A stretch of 24,306 nt of DNA from Candidatus Omnitrophota bacterium (GTDB taxonomy: Bacteria > Omnitrophota > Gorgyraeia > Pluralincolimonadales > Pluralincolimonadaceae): contig JAQTVK010000002.1 in assembly GCA_028706795.1 (NCBI GenBank), forward strand, positions 1 to 24,306, given 5' to 3'. The notes below the pieces were generated by a model. That model saw nothing but the letters and a program-made list of their open reading frames with translations, made no database searches and was not told the DNA's origin. Below are positions 1 through 9,113 of this stretch, piece after piece. Each line of letters begins with the position of its first letter. Positions within the stretch are counted from its first letter, which is position 1. A program made the translations under genes and the position numbers.

Positions 1-264
1 GAATACGCCTAACTTCGCGGCAGACCTTACCGCGTGTGCGACCGTATTCGGGATGTCGTGGAATTTAAGGTCAAGGAACACCCTGGCGCCGCTGTCATGG
101 ACGAGCGCGACCGCGTCCGGGCCGCATAAAGTGAAGAGGCCCATGCCAACCTTGAAGATCCTCACGTCCGGGCCTAGCTTCTTGACCATTTCTTTCGCCT
201 CGGCGAGCGATTTCACATCTAGCGCCACGATAAGCCTTTCGGCTGCTTTTATCTCTTGAGGCAT
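1..264 (-). CDS. pyrF: Orotidine 5'-phosphate decarboxylase, N-terminal part (gene runs off the window)
   Basis: PyrF decarboxylates OMP to UMP, the last step of de novo pyrimidine synthesis. The 88 visible codons hold the first strand LIVALDV and the family signature FLDLKFHDIPNTV, which carries the catalytic Asp-x-Lys-x-x-Asp-like residues. The start at 264 is chosen because it follows AAAGGA by about 10 nt and opens directly into the first beta strand. The gene overlaps the end of pyrD by 16 nt, so translation is probably coupled. The C-terminal two thirds, including the phosphate-binding loop, lie outside the window. The short plus-strand reading frame at 53-259 is only its shadow. I am confident of the identity. 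Confidence 0.93.
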   Translation of the reverse strand, partial: MPQEIKAAERLIVALDVKSLAEAKEMVKKLGPDVRIFKVGMGLFTLCGPDAVALVHDSGARVFLDLKFHDIPNTVAHAVRSAAKLGVF

Positions 265-1163
265 CCGGTGAGTTCCTTTATGTTTTTTATCCCCTCTTTT
301 CGCATATATTCTTCTATTCCGTCGATTATCTCGACTGCAACCCTGGGGTTCACGAAATTCGCTGTCCCTATCTGGACGGCGGAGGCCCCGGCTATGATAA
401 ACTCGAGGGCGTCCTCATAGCACATAATACCGCCCATGCCGATAATCGGTATTTTCACTTTTTTGGCGGTCTCCCAGGCCATGCGCAAGGCGATCGGTTT
501 TATCGCCGGCCCGCTCAAGCCCCCGACGACATTGCCCAGGACCGGCCTCCTCGTATCTATGTCTATCGCCATCCCTGTAAATGTATTGACGAGCGAGACC
601 GCGTCAGAACCCGCCTCCTCCACGGCCATCGCTATCTCGGTTATATCTTTTACGTTGGGGGAGAGCTTGGTAATGACCGGTTTTTTTGAAGCTCTCCTTA
701 CCGCCCTGACCACTGCGGCCGCCGACCCCGGCTCCCGCGCGAATTCAAGCCCTCCCTCTACGTTGGGGCATGATATATTTATCTCTATGGCATCGACCCT
801 TTTTATTTTATCGAGCTTCCCGGCGATCGCTGCATAATCTTCTACCCTGTGCGCGGCTATCGAAACGATGACCGCTGTCTTGACCTTGTTCAAAAACGGC
901 ACCTTGTCCTTGATAAAGGCGTCTATGCCGTCATTCTGGAGCCCGATGGAATTGAGCATGCCTGACGGCGTCTCTACGACGCGAGGCGGGGGGTTGCCCT
1001 CCCTGGGCTTCAGGGTCACCGATTTGGTCACTATAGCCCCGATCTTGTTCAAGTCGACGAGTTTCCTGTATTCCTCACCTGACCCGAATGTCCCGGATGC
1101 GACAGTCACCGGATTCTTCAATTCGAGCCCGCCTATCTTCACCTTAAGGTTCGGTTTTACCAT
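249..1163 (-). CDS. pyrD: Dihydroorotate dehydrogenase, class 1B catalytic subunit (FMN)
   Basis: PyrD oxidises dihydroorotate to orotate. At 304 residues it has the usual length of the soluble FMN enzyme and no membrane helix. Visible marks are the N-terminal VASGTFGSG, TKSVTLKPREGNPPPR around residues 47-61, LNSIGLQN at 70-77, and INISCPNV with Cys132 as catalytic base. The Cys (not Ser) and the adjacent pyrK identify class 1B, a PyrD2-PyrK2 complex that passes electrons to NAD+ rather than to quinone. The start at 1163 overlaps the pyrK stop by 7 nt. The 3' end overlaps the pyrF start. The family is well established and the call is firm. Confidence 0.96.
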   Translation of the reverse strand: MVKPNLKVKIGGLELKNPVTVASGTFGSGEEYRKLVDLNKIGAIVTKSVTLKPREGNPPPRVVETPSGMLNSIGLQNDGIDAFIKDKVPFLNKVKTAVIVSIAAHRVEDYAAIAGKLDKIKRVDAIEINISCPNVEGGLEFAREPGSAAAVVRAVRRASKKPVITKLSPNVKDITEIAMAVEEAGSDAVSLVNTFTGMAIDIDTRRPVLGNVVGGLSGPAIKPIALRMAWETAKKVKIPIIGMGGIMCYEDALEFIIAGASAVQIGTANFVNPRVAVEIIDGIEEYMRKEGIKNIKELTGCLKR

Positions 1164-1930
1164 ATCACCTCTTTAGCGTTAAAGACCGGGCCGTCTTTAC
1201 AGACCAGTTTATATCCCGATCCTGTCTTTATCGCGCATCCCAGGCACGCGCCCACCCCGCAGGCAATATTCTCCTCCAAAGAGACGTAACATTCAAGCCC
1301 GCGTTTCTCCGCGATGCGCCCGGCTGCTTTCAGCATGCCCCTGGGGCCGCAGGCGAATATAACCGGCCGGAAGTCCTTTTTTACCGACAGGAAACTATTT
1401 AGAATGTCCGTTGCGAAACACTTTTCCCCGCAGCTTCCGTCATCGGTAGCAACTATAGTCTCGATGCCGATATTGCCAAAATGCTCGACGCAAAGCAGGT
1501 TCTTCCTGCTCCTGGCGCCTAATATTGCATAGGTTTTGCCGCTTTTTATCTTAGCGAGTGCGTCTGCCAGCGAGGCGAGCGGCGCTACTCCTATTCCGCC
1601 GGCGAGTATTATGAAATTTTTTCTGCCTTTCGGGACAGTAAAACCGTTCCCCAGCGGCCCCAGGAGATCTATCATACCTCCCGGCTTTAACCCTGAGAGG
1701 AACCGTGTGCCCTTCCCTTTTATTTCATATAATATCTCAAAACCCGAGGCGTTTATACGGTGGAAACCGAACGGCCTTCTCAGCAGCGGAGTGTCCGTGT
1801 CGCCGCACCTTATCGTCAGAAATTGTCCGGGCTTTGCTTTTTTCGCGATGGGCTGGCATTTTACCGCCATCAGGCAATAGCCGGGTTTTATCTTCCTGTT
1901 CGATATGACCTTTCCCGTCCCTTGTATCAT
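1157..1930 (-). CDS. pyrK: Dihydroorotate dehydrogenase electron-transfer subunit (FAD, 2Fe-2S)
   Basis: PyrK relays electrons from PyrD to NAD+. In a 257-residue protein I see a ferredoxin-reductase-type FAD site (RRPF at 51-54), the nucleotide-binding GGIGVAP at 111-117, and a C-terminal 2Fe-2S cluster site with Cys224, Cys229, Cys232 and Cys244 (CGVGACLGC then C). The reading frame is open up to 2035, but the extension lies inside carB and has no homology-like content. The start at 1930 gives an ATGA overlap with the carB stop and the family length. A second candidate ATG at 1945 has GAAGGA directly against it, which is too close for good spacing. It would add only five residues. Confidence 0.93.
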   Translation of the reverse strand: MIQGTGKVISNRKIKPGYCLMAVKCQPIAKKAKPGQFLTIRCGDTDTPLLRRPFGFHRINASGFEILYEIKGKGTRFLSGLKPGGMIDLLGPLGNGFTVPKGRKNFIILAGGIGVAPLASLADALAKIKSGKTYAILGARSRKNLLCVEHFGNIGIETIVATDDGSCGEKCFATDILNSFLSVKKDFRPVIFACGPRGMLKAAGRIAEKRGLECYVSLEENIACGVGACLGCAIKTGSGYKLVCKDGPVFNAKEVIW

Positions 1931-4900
1931 ATGGCAGCGTGCCATTCCTTCAATGGCCTGACCCCGATGGAATGCTGCTTGATCGCCTCTATCCCCTTGG
2001 TCGCGGCATCCGCGCCCGGGATCGTCGTGACACAAGGGATGCCCAGCGAGACCGCGAGCGACCTTATCTTTATCTCGTCCTCCCTCGGCTTCTTCCCGGA
2101 GGGCGTATTTATGATAAATTTTATCTTCCCCTCTCTCATGTGGTCGAGTATATTAGGGCTCCCCTCGCTTATCCTGTGGATCGGGGTAGCCGCGATCCCT
2201 GCTTCCTTGAGCGTCGCCGCCGTGCCGGCCGTAGCGATCATATCGAATCCCAGTTTACTCAATTTCTTGGCTATCGGGACTATCTTCGCCTTATGCGCGT
2301 CCTGGACGCTCACGAAGACCGTGCCTTCTGTCGGCAGCGCGCTGTTAGCGGCCATCTGCGATTTCGCGAACGCCCTGCCGAAATCCACGTCTATGCCCAT
2401 TACCTCGCCTGTCGACCTCATTTCCGGGCCGAGTATTATGTCTATCCCGGGGAACTTGACGAACGGGAAGACGGATTCCTTTACCGATATCTGCGGTGGG
2501 GTTATTTCTTTGGTAAAGCCGAGGTCTTTTAATTTCTTCCCGGCCATGACCTTCGCCGCGAGCTTCGCGAGGGGTACCCCTATCGCCTTGCTGACGAAAG
2601 GTATCGTCCTCGACGCCCGGGGATTTACCTCTAGTATATAAACGATGCCTCTTTGGACGGCATATTGGACGTTCATAAGGCCGACGACGTTCAGGTCCTT
2701 CGCGAGAGAGAAGGTGGCCTGCCTGATCTCATCGATGACCTTCTTGCTCAGCGTATGCGGAGGAAGGACCATAGCGGCATCGCCGGAATGGACACCCGCC
2801 TCCTCTATGTGCTCCATTATCCCGCCTATCACAAATGTTTCTCCGTCGCCTATCATGTCGACGTCGACCTCGATCGCGTCCTCGAGGAACTTATCTATCA
2901 ACACCGGAAATTCGGGAGATGCTTTTACCGCATGCGTCATATAATACTCGAGTGATTCGTCGTCATAGACTATCTCCATCGCGCGCCCGCCCAGCACATA
3001 GGAAGGCCTGACCATTATCGGATAACCTATCCTTTTGGCGGCTTCTATCGCGCCTTTAACGTCGGTGGCGGTCCCGTTCACCGGCTGCCTCAACCCCAGC
3101 TTCTCGACGAGGAGCTTGAACTTCTCCCTGTCCTCCGCAATATCTATCGCCTCGGGGGTAGTTCCGATAATCTTGAGCCCCGCCTTCTTTAACGCCACCG
3201 CCAGGTTCAGCGGGGTCTGGCCTCCGAATTGGACTATCGCGCCGTCAGGTTTCTCTTTATCGGCTATATTAAGGACGTCCTCGATGGTAAGCGGCTCAAA
3301 ATATAATTTGTCCGAGGTGTCATAATCCGTCGAGACGGTCTCGGGATTGGAATTTACCATTATCGTCTCGTAGCCTATCTCCTTGAGCGCGAAGGCGGCA
3401 TGGACGCAGCAATAATCGAACTCAATGCCCTGGCCTATCCTGTTAGGGCCTCCGCCGAGTATCATGATCTTCTTCTTCGCGGAGGACCTTGTCTCGTCTT
3501 CTTCCTCGTATGTCGAGTAGAAATATGGCGTATATGCCTCGAATTCGGCGGCGCAGGTATCGACCAGCTTATAGACCGCGTTTACTCCCTCTTTTATCCT
3601 CGGCCCCCTTATGCTCATTTCGTCCGAACCGCGCAGGTATGAGATCTGCTTATCCGAGAACCCGTACTGTTTGGCTTTCAGGAGGAATTCACCGGTCATC
3701 TCGGAGCTCTTTATCTGGTCCTCGACCTCGATTATCTCCTTTATATTCCGGAGGAACCACGGGTCTACCTTAGTGAGCCCATAGATCTTTTCTATCGAGA
3801 ACCCTTCCTTTAAGGCGTATCTGATATAAAACAACCTGTCCTGGTTAGGCGTCTTTAACTTCTCGATTATTTCCTGTTTGAAATTCGGGCTCTTCGACTT
3901 CGCCTCGTATTCGTCCTTCGGGTCCGCGCCGAGGCCGAACCTGCCGATCTCCAGCGACCTGATGCCTTTCTGCAGCGCCTCTTTGAATGTCCTGCCTATC
4001 GCCATCGTCTCGCCGACCGATTTCATTTGTATGGTCAGCCTCTGGTCGGCCTTGGGGAACTTTTCGAAAGCCCACCGCGGGATCTTTACGACGCAATAAT
4101 CTATCGCCGGCTCGAATGAAGCCGGTGTCTCCTTGGTTATATCGTTTGGTATCTCATCGAGGGTGTAACCAACCGCGAGTTTCGCCGCGATCTTCGCTAT
4201 CGGGAAACCCGTCGCCTTGGATGCGAGGGCAGATGACCTCGATACCCTGGGGTTCATCTCGATTATGACCTGCCTTCCGGTATCCGGGTTGACGCCGAAC
4301 TGGATGTTCGAGCCGCCGGTCTCGACGCCGATCTCGCGTATGACCTTTATCGCGGAATCCCTCATTACCTGGTATTCCCTGTCGGTCAGCGTCTGGGCAG
4401 GCGCGACTGTTATGGAATCGCCGGTGTGTATCCCCATCGGGTCGAAGTTCTCGATCGAGCAGATTATTACGACATTGTCCTTCAGGTCGCGCATGACCTC
4501 GAGTTCGTATTCCTTCCATCCGACGACGGATTCCTCTATGAGGATCTCGCCTATCATGCTTAAAGAAAGGCCCCTTTGCGCGATCTCCTCGAATTCTTTC
4601 CAATCCGCCGCGGTCCCGCCGCCTGTCCCGCCTAACGTGAAAGACGGCCTTATGACGAGCGGGAAACCGATCTTCCCGGCAATCTCCTTCGCCTGATCCA
4701 TATTGTAGGCGAGGTCGCTCTTCGGCAGGTCGAGTCCTATATTCGACATTGCCTCCTTAAAGAGCTTCCTGTCCTCGGCCTTCTTTATCGCCCCGGCTTT
4801 TGCGCCGATCATCTCAACCCCGAACTTCTCCAGGACGCCCGTCTCGTGGAGCTGTATGGCGCAGTTAAGGCCTGTTTGCCCGCCCAGCGTAGGCAATAAT

Positions 4901-5154
4901 GCGTCCGGCCTCTCCTTCTCGATTATCTTCGCTATCATCTCCGGGGTTATCGGCTCGATATAAGTGACATCCGCGGTCTCCGGGTCGGTCATAATAGTGG
5001 CCGGGTTGGAGTTGACGAGGATGACCTTAAACCCCTCCTCGCGGAGCGCTTTGCACGCCTGGGTCCCAGAATAATCGAATTCGCAGGCCTGGCCTATCAC
5101 TATCGGGCCTGAGCCTATTATCAATATCTTCTTTATGTCTGTCCTCTTAGGCAT
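1927..5154 (-). CDS. carB: Carbamoyl phosphate synthase, large subunit
   Basis: CarB makes carbamoyl phosphate from bicarbonate, ammonia delivered by CarA, and two ATP. At 1075 residues it is full length. Two homologous synthase halves are visible: an N-terminal one beginning KKILIIGSGPIVIGQ with DSITVAPAQTL and IEMNPRVSRSSALASK, and a second one beginning KKKIMILGGGPNRIGQG near residue 560 with LEVNPRASRTIPFVSK. A C-terminal MGS-type allosteric domain follows (about 935-1075, TEGTVFVSVQDAHK onward). It is the usual site for UMP or UTP inhibition. The start overlaps the carA stop by 8 nt, as expected for subunits made in equal amounts. Being next to pyr genes, it probably serves pyrimidine synthesis first, and arginine as well if no second copy exists. 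Confidence 0.97.
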   Translation of the reverse strand: MPKRTDIKKILIIGSGPIVIGQACEFDYSGTQACKALREEGFKVILVNSNPATIMTDPETADVTYIEPITPEMIAKIIEKERPDALLPTLGGQTGLNCAIQLHETGVLEKFGVEMIGAKAGAIKKAEDRKLFKEAMSNIGLDLPKSDLAYNMDQAKEIAGKIGFPLVIRPSFTLGGTGGGTAADWKEFEEIAQRGLSLSMIGEILIEESVVGWKEYELEVMRDLKDNVVIICSIENFDPMGIHTGDSITVAPAQTLTDREYQVMRDSAIKVIREIGVETGGSNIQFGVNPDTGRQVIIEMNPRVSRSSALASKATGFPIAKIAAKLAVGYTLDEIPNDITKETPASFEPAIDYCVVKIPRWAFEKFPKADQRLTIQMKSVGETMAIGRTFKEALQKGIRSLEIGRFGLGADPKDEYEAKSKSPNFKQEIIEKLKTPNQDRLFYIRYALKEGFSIEKIYGLTKVDPWFLRNIKEIIEVEDQIKSSEMTGEFLLKAKQYGFSDKQISYLRGSDEMSIRGPRIKEGVNAVYKLVDTCAAEFEAYTPYFYSTYEEEDETRSSAKKKIMILGGGPNRIGQGIEFDYCCVHAAFALKEIGYETIMVNSNPETVSTDYDTSDKLYFEPLTIEDVLNIADKEKPDGAIVQFGGQTPLNLAVALKKAGLKIIGTTPEAIDIAEDREKFKLLVEKLGLRQPVNGTATDVKGAIEAAKRIGYPIMVRPSYVLGGRAMEIVYDDESLEYYMTHAVKASPEFPVLIDKFLEDAIEVDVDMIGDGETFVIGGIMEHIEEAGVHSGDAAMVLPPHTLSKKVIDEIRQATFSLAKDLNVVGLMNVQYAVQRGIVYILEVNPRASRTIPFVSKAIGVPLAKLAAKVMAGKKLKDLGFTKEITPPQISVKESVFPFVKFPGIDIILGPEMRSTGEVMGIDVDFGRAFAKSQMAANSALPTEGTVFVSVQDAHKAKIVPIAKKLSKLGFDMIATAGTAATLKEAGIAATPIHRISEGSPNILDHMREGKIKFIINTPSGKKPREDEIKIRSLAVSLGIPCVTTIPGADAATKGIEAIKQHSIGVRPLKEWHAAI

Positions 5155-6244
5155 CTTTCCTCTCGCTCATCATGGCTGCGAATTTGTCGAACAAATATTC
5201 GGCGTCATGCGGGCCCGGGCACGCCTCGGGATGATACTGGACGGAAAACACCGGCAGCTTCCTGTGTTCCATGCCTTCTACCGTCTTATCGTAGAGATTT
5301 ATATGCGTCAGGACCATATCTTTATCCGGGATGGAGTCCATATCGACCGCGAACCCGTGGTTCTGCGACGTGATGTCGACTTTTCTCGTCCTCAGGTCCA
5401 TTACCGGATGGTTGCCTCCGTGGTGGCCGAATTTAAGTTTATACGTCTTGCCGCCGAGCGCCAGGCCGAGTATCTGGTGGCCCAGACATATGCCGAATAT
5501 CGGAAGTTTGCCGATCAGTTTTTTCACGGCTTCGATATGGTACGGCACGCCCTCGGGATCACCGGGCCCGTTCGAGAGGAACAACCCGTCCGGCTTCAGT
5601 GCGAGCACCTCTTCGGCCGTGGCCGAGGCAGGAAAGACCTTGACCTTGCAGCCTATCCTGCTCAAATTCCTGAATATGTTCAACTTCGTCCCGCAATCTA
5701 TCGCGACTACGGTAAATTTCGGTTTCGCGGCGGTTTTATCTTCCCAATCAAACGGCTCCCTGCACGTGACTTCCTTGACGAGATCTCTCCCTAAGAGGCC
5801 CGGCGAGGCCTTTACCCTGTCGAGGAGTTTCTTTTCGTCCGGCTCTGTTGTCGAGATGGCGCATTTCATCGCGCCCTTGGTCCTCAATTTCCTCGTGATC
5901 GCCCTTGTATCGACGCCCTGTATGCCGGTTATCTTATGTCTTTTCATATAATCGTCGAGCGTCCCCTTCTTCCGGTAATTCGAGGCCATACCGCTTAATT
6001 CCTTTATTACAAGACCTTCGGCCCACGGCCTGCAGGATTCGACATCTTCATCGTTGACGCCGTAATTCCCTATCAACGGATATGTCATCATCACTATCTG
6101 GCCTTTATAGGAGGGATCGGTCAGTATTTCCTGGTAGCCGGTGATAGAGGTATTAAACACCAGTTCACCGAACGACTCGCCCTCTGCGCCGAACGACTCG
6201 CCTTTATATGCACTTCCGTCTTCTAGGACAAGATATGCTTTCAT
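5147..6244 (-). CDS. carA: Carbamoyl phosphate synthase, small (glutaminase) subunit
   Basis: CarA hydrolyses glutamine and channels ammonia to CarB. The 365-residue protein has the CarA-specific N-terminal domain (YLVLEDGSAYKGESFGA, FNTSITGYQEILTDPSYKGQ). It also has a class I glutamine amidotransferase domain with the nucleophile Cys253 in GICLGHQ and the His338/Glu340 pair in SVQYHPE. All triad residues are present, so it should be active. It begins 21 bp after the endoQ stop, with GCGGAG just upstream of the ATG, and its end overlaps carB. Nothing unusual was seen. Confidence 0.97.
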   Translation of the reverse strand: MKAYLVLEDGSAYKGESFGAEGESFGELVFNTSITGYQEILTDPSYKGQIVMMTYPLIGNYGVNDEDVESCRPWAEGLVIKELSGMASNYRKKGTLDDYMKRHKITGIQGVDTRAITRKLRTKGAMKCAISTTEPDEKKLLDRVKASPGLLGRDLVKEVTCREPFDWEDKTAAKPKFTVVAIDCGTKLNIFRNLSRIGCKVKVFPASATAEEVLALKPDGLFLSNGPGDPEGVPYHIEAVKKLIGKLPIFGICLGHQILGLALGGKTYKLKFGHHGGNHPVMDLRTRKVDITSQNHGFAVDMDSIPDKDMVLTHINLYDKTVEGMEHRKLPVFSVQYHPEACPGPHDAEYLFDKFAAMMSERKDA

Positions 6245-6265
6245 TCTCCGCTTTCTTCCAGTAGT

Positions 6266-7495
6266 TCAGAATAAAGTAAGCTGCTTTTCTCCCGTTCCCT
6301 CTTTATCGAATATCTTTATCTTGCCGTATTCCCCGTCGTAGCCGGCGAGGATATCCACTTTCCCGTTCCTTACCCTTATCACTCCCTCCGCGACCTTCTC
6401 CGGAAGTTGCGCCCTTAGGTCGGCTTCGCCCATCTTCAGCAAAATATTGAATTCGCTGCCGCATTTATTCACGAGCGCCATATATTCGCGTTCTACCGCG
6501 ACCGATTGCTCGCCTACACCGCGTGCGTCGGCAATTATCTGCCCGAGCGGTATCATGCTCTTGAATGGGACCGCGTTCTCCGGGACGAACCCCTCAGGCC
6601 TGTCCGCGAGCTCCTCCACCCGGTGCATGACACCTACCGTTATCTTCTTGCCGCAGACGGGGCAAAGATTCCGGTTTTTTATCGCCTCTTTGGGAGATAT
6701 CCTCGCGCCGCAGTTCCTGTGCCCGTCATAATGATATTTCCCTTCCTCAGGATAGAACTCTACGGTATATAAAAATTTCTTTTTGTCTTTGGCCTTTAAC
6801 GCGCCTATTATCTCCCTGTAATCGAGCGCGCAATCGAAGACGTTCGCCTCCCTGCCTATCTTCTGGGGAGAGTGCGCGTCCGAATTCGATACCAGCGAAT
6901 ACCTGTCGAGCCCGCTCAGCCGCCAGTTCATCGCAGGATCGGATGACAGGCCGGTCTCGAGGCAGTATATGTTCTTCGCTTCGTCCTTAAAGCATTCCTC
7001 AACGCTGTTGAAGCCGGAATTCGAGCCGAATATCGAAAAGTGCGGGGTCCACGCATGCGCCGGCACGATAAGGCAATCCGGCGATACGTCGAGGCAGATC
7101 CTGGCGAGATCCCTAGCGCTCAGGTTCAGTATAGGGCGCCCGTCGGAGAAGATGTCCCCGTACTCCCCCAGTTTCGCATTCAATTTTTCCGCCGTCCCCA
7201 GGTCAGGGACGAAGATAACGTTGTGTATCCTTTTGGATTTACCTTCTACGTAGAAATTATTGAATACCTCGACCGTCAGTATAAAATTCACGCCTTCGTG
7301 TTCGTAAAGCCCGCCTCCGGCTTCCTTAAGCGCGCCGCTCAACTCCGAAAACCAGAGAGGATGGGTAAAATCGCCCGTGCCCAGGAGGGAGATCCCTTTT
7401 ATCTTCGCCCAACGGGAGAGCTCTTTGACATTCATGGATCCCGAAGTCGCGCGGCTGTATTTCGAATGGATATGGAAATCAGCTGCAAATTCCAT
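6266..7495 (-). CDS. Endonuclease Q family protein (PHP domain plus zinc finger) with C-terminal clamp-binding motif
   Basis: This belongs to the TIGR00375/EndoQ family. Characterised members from Thermococcales and Bacillus pumilus nick DNA 5' of uracil, hypoxanthine, xanthine and abasic sites. The 409-residue protein opens with the PHP metal motif DFHIHSKYSRATS (His8, His10). It continues with GTGDFTHP (Asp42), TVEVF (Glu76), PAHAW (His147) and SNSDAH (Asp206, His208). A zinc-binding segment follows (His259, Cys262, Cys278, Cys281; CPVCGKKITVGVMHRVEELADR). The last five residues, 405-409, are QLTLF, matching the bacterial beta-clamp consensus QL(S/D)LF. The ATG shares one base with the stop of the upstream lipoprotein gene (TAATG). 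Its position inside the pyr operon is unusual. I am sure of the family; the substrate is inferred. Confidence 0.88.
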   Translation of the reverse strand: MEFAADFHIHSKYSRATSGSMNVKELSRWAKIKGISLLGTGDFTHPLWFSELSGALKEAGGGLYEHEGVNFILTVEVFNNFYVEGKSKRIHNVIFVPDLGTAEKLNAKLGEYGDIFSDGRPILNLSARDLARICLDVSPDCLIVPAHAWTPHFSIFGSNSGFNSVEECFKDEAKNIYCLETGLSSDPAMNWRLSGLDRYSLVSNSDAHSPQKIGREANVFDCALDYREIIGALKAKDKKKFLYTVEFYPEEGKYHYDGHRNCGARISPKEAIKNRNLCPVCGKKITVGVMHRVEELADRPEGFVPENAVPFKSMIPLGQIIADARGVGEQSVAVEREYMALVNKCGSEFNILLKMGEADLRAQLPEKVAEGVIRVRNGKVDILAGYDGEYGKIKIFDKEGTGEKQLTLF

Positions 7496-7809
7496 TAAAA
7501 GATCGGCTCCAGCTCCTCTTTCCCTTTACTCACGGCCTTACCGATGAGCGACCTCTGGTAATTGACATAGCCGAGGTTTGTTTTCGCCTTCTTCCCGTAA
7601 TAGCTGTCCGGATATTTCTTCACCAGGAGGTCGTAATAATACTGGGAGGTGTCCCAATCCTTGACCTTGTATGCGATATCTCCTGCGTGGAGCCAATCTC
7701 TCGCTTCCAGCTTTTCTTTTCCCTTCAAATACGGTTCCGAGCTGGCGCATCCCAGAACAAAGACCAGCGCTATCGCAAAAGCAAAGACCATCATCATCCC
7801 GCGACGCAT
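7495..7809 (-). CDS. Small lipoprotein with a TPR-like helical repeat, function unknown
   Basis: This 104-residue protein has a type II signal peptide: positive MRRG, a hydrophobic stretch at about 5-19, and the lipobox VLGC with Cys21 as the lipidated residue. Ala and Ser follow, so by the E. coli +2 rule it would go to the outer membrane. The mature part holds one helix pair around residues 38-85 (AGDIAYKVKDWDTSQYYYD, LLVKKYPDSYYGKKAKTNLGY). This resembles the TPR units of BamD or YbgF-type proteins but is much shorter than either. A strong GGAGGG lies 5-7 nt before the ATG. It begins 13 bp after pyrC and touches endoQ. I do not recognise a specific family, and nothing links it obviously to pyrimidines. 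Confidence 0.75.
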   Translation of the reverse strand: MRRGMMMVFAFAIALVFVLGCASSEPYLKGKEKLEARDWLHAGDIAYKVKDWDTSQYYYDLLVKKYPDSYYGKKAKTNLGYVNYQRSLIGKAVSKGKEELEPIF

Positions 7810-7822
7810 AACACCCTCCTTT

Positions 7823-9112
7823 TTATTCGAATTTCCCGTTTTCGTATTTTATCTTTCCGCCGACTATAGTAACGAGAACCGTTCCGCCCATCTTCCTGCC
7901 GACCAGCGGCGTGTTCTTCGATTTAGATTCTATGCGTTTCTCGTCGACGACCCATTCCGCGGCAGGGTCAAATACCGTGACATCGGCGTCGCTTCCCTCT
8001 GCAAGCGAGCCCTTCCCCTTGAGGTCCAATATCCCGGCGGGGTTTGCCGAGATCTTTTTTATGAGGCCGCTCCAGTCGAGGACCTTATCCTTTACCAATT
8101 CCGTATTAGCGAGCGATAAGGCAAATTCCAGGCCTATCATCCCGTTCGCGGCAAAATCGAATTCGACGTCTTTTTCCTCGATAGAATGCGGCGCATGGTC
8201 GGTAGATATGGCATCTATCGTCCCGTCGGATAGCCCCTTCTTGACCGCGGCGAGGTCTTCCTTGCTCCTCAGCGGAGGATTTACCTTCGCCTTCGTATTA
8301 AAACCAAACACAGCCTCTTCGGTGAGCGTAAAGTAATGCGGGCAGGTTTCGCATGTCACCTTTATCTTTCTTTTTTTTGCTTCCCTGACCGCCTCAACGC
8401 TCTCTTTCGCGGATACATGGGCGATGTGCAGCTTCGCGCCTGTGAGCTCAGCCAGTTCTATGTCCCTCATAACCATGACAACCTCAGAAGCGCGCGGTAT
8501 CCCTTTCAGCCCGAGTTTCGTGGAGATGAATCCCTCGTTCATTGCGCCGTTTTTCGACAGATTGGTGTCTTCGCAATGCGATATTACCGGCAGGCCGAAC
8601 ATCTTCGCGTATTCGAGCGCCCGTCTCAGTATCTCGGCGTTCATCACCGGTTTTCCGTCGTCTGAGAGCGCTTTCGCGCCGGCCTCGGCCATCTGGCCTA
8701 TCTCGGTAAGCTCCTTGCCTTCGAGGCCTTTCGTCACCGCGGCCGCGGGATAGATATTTATAAGCCCTGTCTTAGATGCTTCGGCATAAATATATTCCAC
8801 GACGCCTTTGTTGTCGATGACCGGGCTGGTGTTCGCCATGCACAGGACCGAAGTAAACCCTCCCTTTAGCGCAGCCCTTGAACCGGTGACGAATGTCTCC
8901 TCGTCTTCCCTGCCCGGTTGCCTGAGATGGACATGCATATCTATAAGCCCGGGAAATACCAGCTTTCCTTTGCAATCTATCGTCTTAGCGCCGTTCGCCT
9001 TAATATTCTTCCCGACCTGCGCTATCTTATCGCCCTTTATAAGGACATCGGATTCCGAGTCGAGATTGCTCGCCGGATCGACCACGTGTCCGCCTTTCAG
9101 GATGATATCCAT
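7823..9112 (-). CDS. pyrC: Dihydroorotase, class I
   Basis: PyrC cyclises carbamoyl aspartate to dihydroorotate. The 429-residue amidohydrolase shows DMHVHLRQPGRED (His60, His62), SDDGKPV (Asp151), ISHCED (His179), IAHVSAK (His232) and ISTDHAPH (catalytic Asp305). Asp151 stands where other dihydroorotases have the carboxylated lysine, as in the Aquifex and Bacillus anthracis class I enzymes. All other metal ligands are present. The start lies 1 nt after the pyrB stop. In Aquifex this class forms a mixed dodecamer with aspartate transcarbamoylase, and the tight pyrB-pyrC arrangement here is compatible with that. The call is firm. Confidence 0.96.
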   Translation of the reverse strand: MDIILKGGHVVDPASNLDSESDVLIKGDKIAQVGKNIKANGAKTIDCKGKLVFPGLIDMHVHLRQPGREDEETFVTGSRAALKGGFTSVLCMANTSPVIDNKGVVEYIYAEASKTGLINIYPAAAVTKGLEGKELTEIGQMAEAGAKALSDDGKPVMNAEILRRALEYAKMFGLPVISHCEDTNLSKNGAMNEGFISTKLGLKGIPRASEVVMVMRDIELAELTGAKLHIAHVSAKESVEAVREAKKRKIKVTCETCPHYFTLTEEAVFGFNTKAKVNPPLRSKEDLAAVKKGLSDGTIDAISTDHAPHSIEEKDVEFDFAANGMIGLEFALSLANTELVKDKVLDWSGLIKKISANPAGILDLKGKGSLAEGSDADVTVFDPAAEWVVDEKRIESKSKNTPLVGRKMGGTVLVTIVGGKIKYENGKFE

Positions 9113-9113
9113 G

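Noticed and set aside
1931..2035. Longer pyrK start at 2035 (292 residues)
   Set aside because: The extra N-terminal 35 residues are encoded within carB, look like out-of-frame sequence, and exceed the family length; the ATGA start at 1930 fits better.
3845..4603. Minus-strand frames at 3845-4096 and 4154-4603 as separate genes
   Set aside because: They are other-frame readings within carB, Arg/Gly/Asp-rich and without protein-like patterns.
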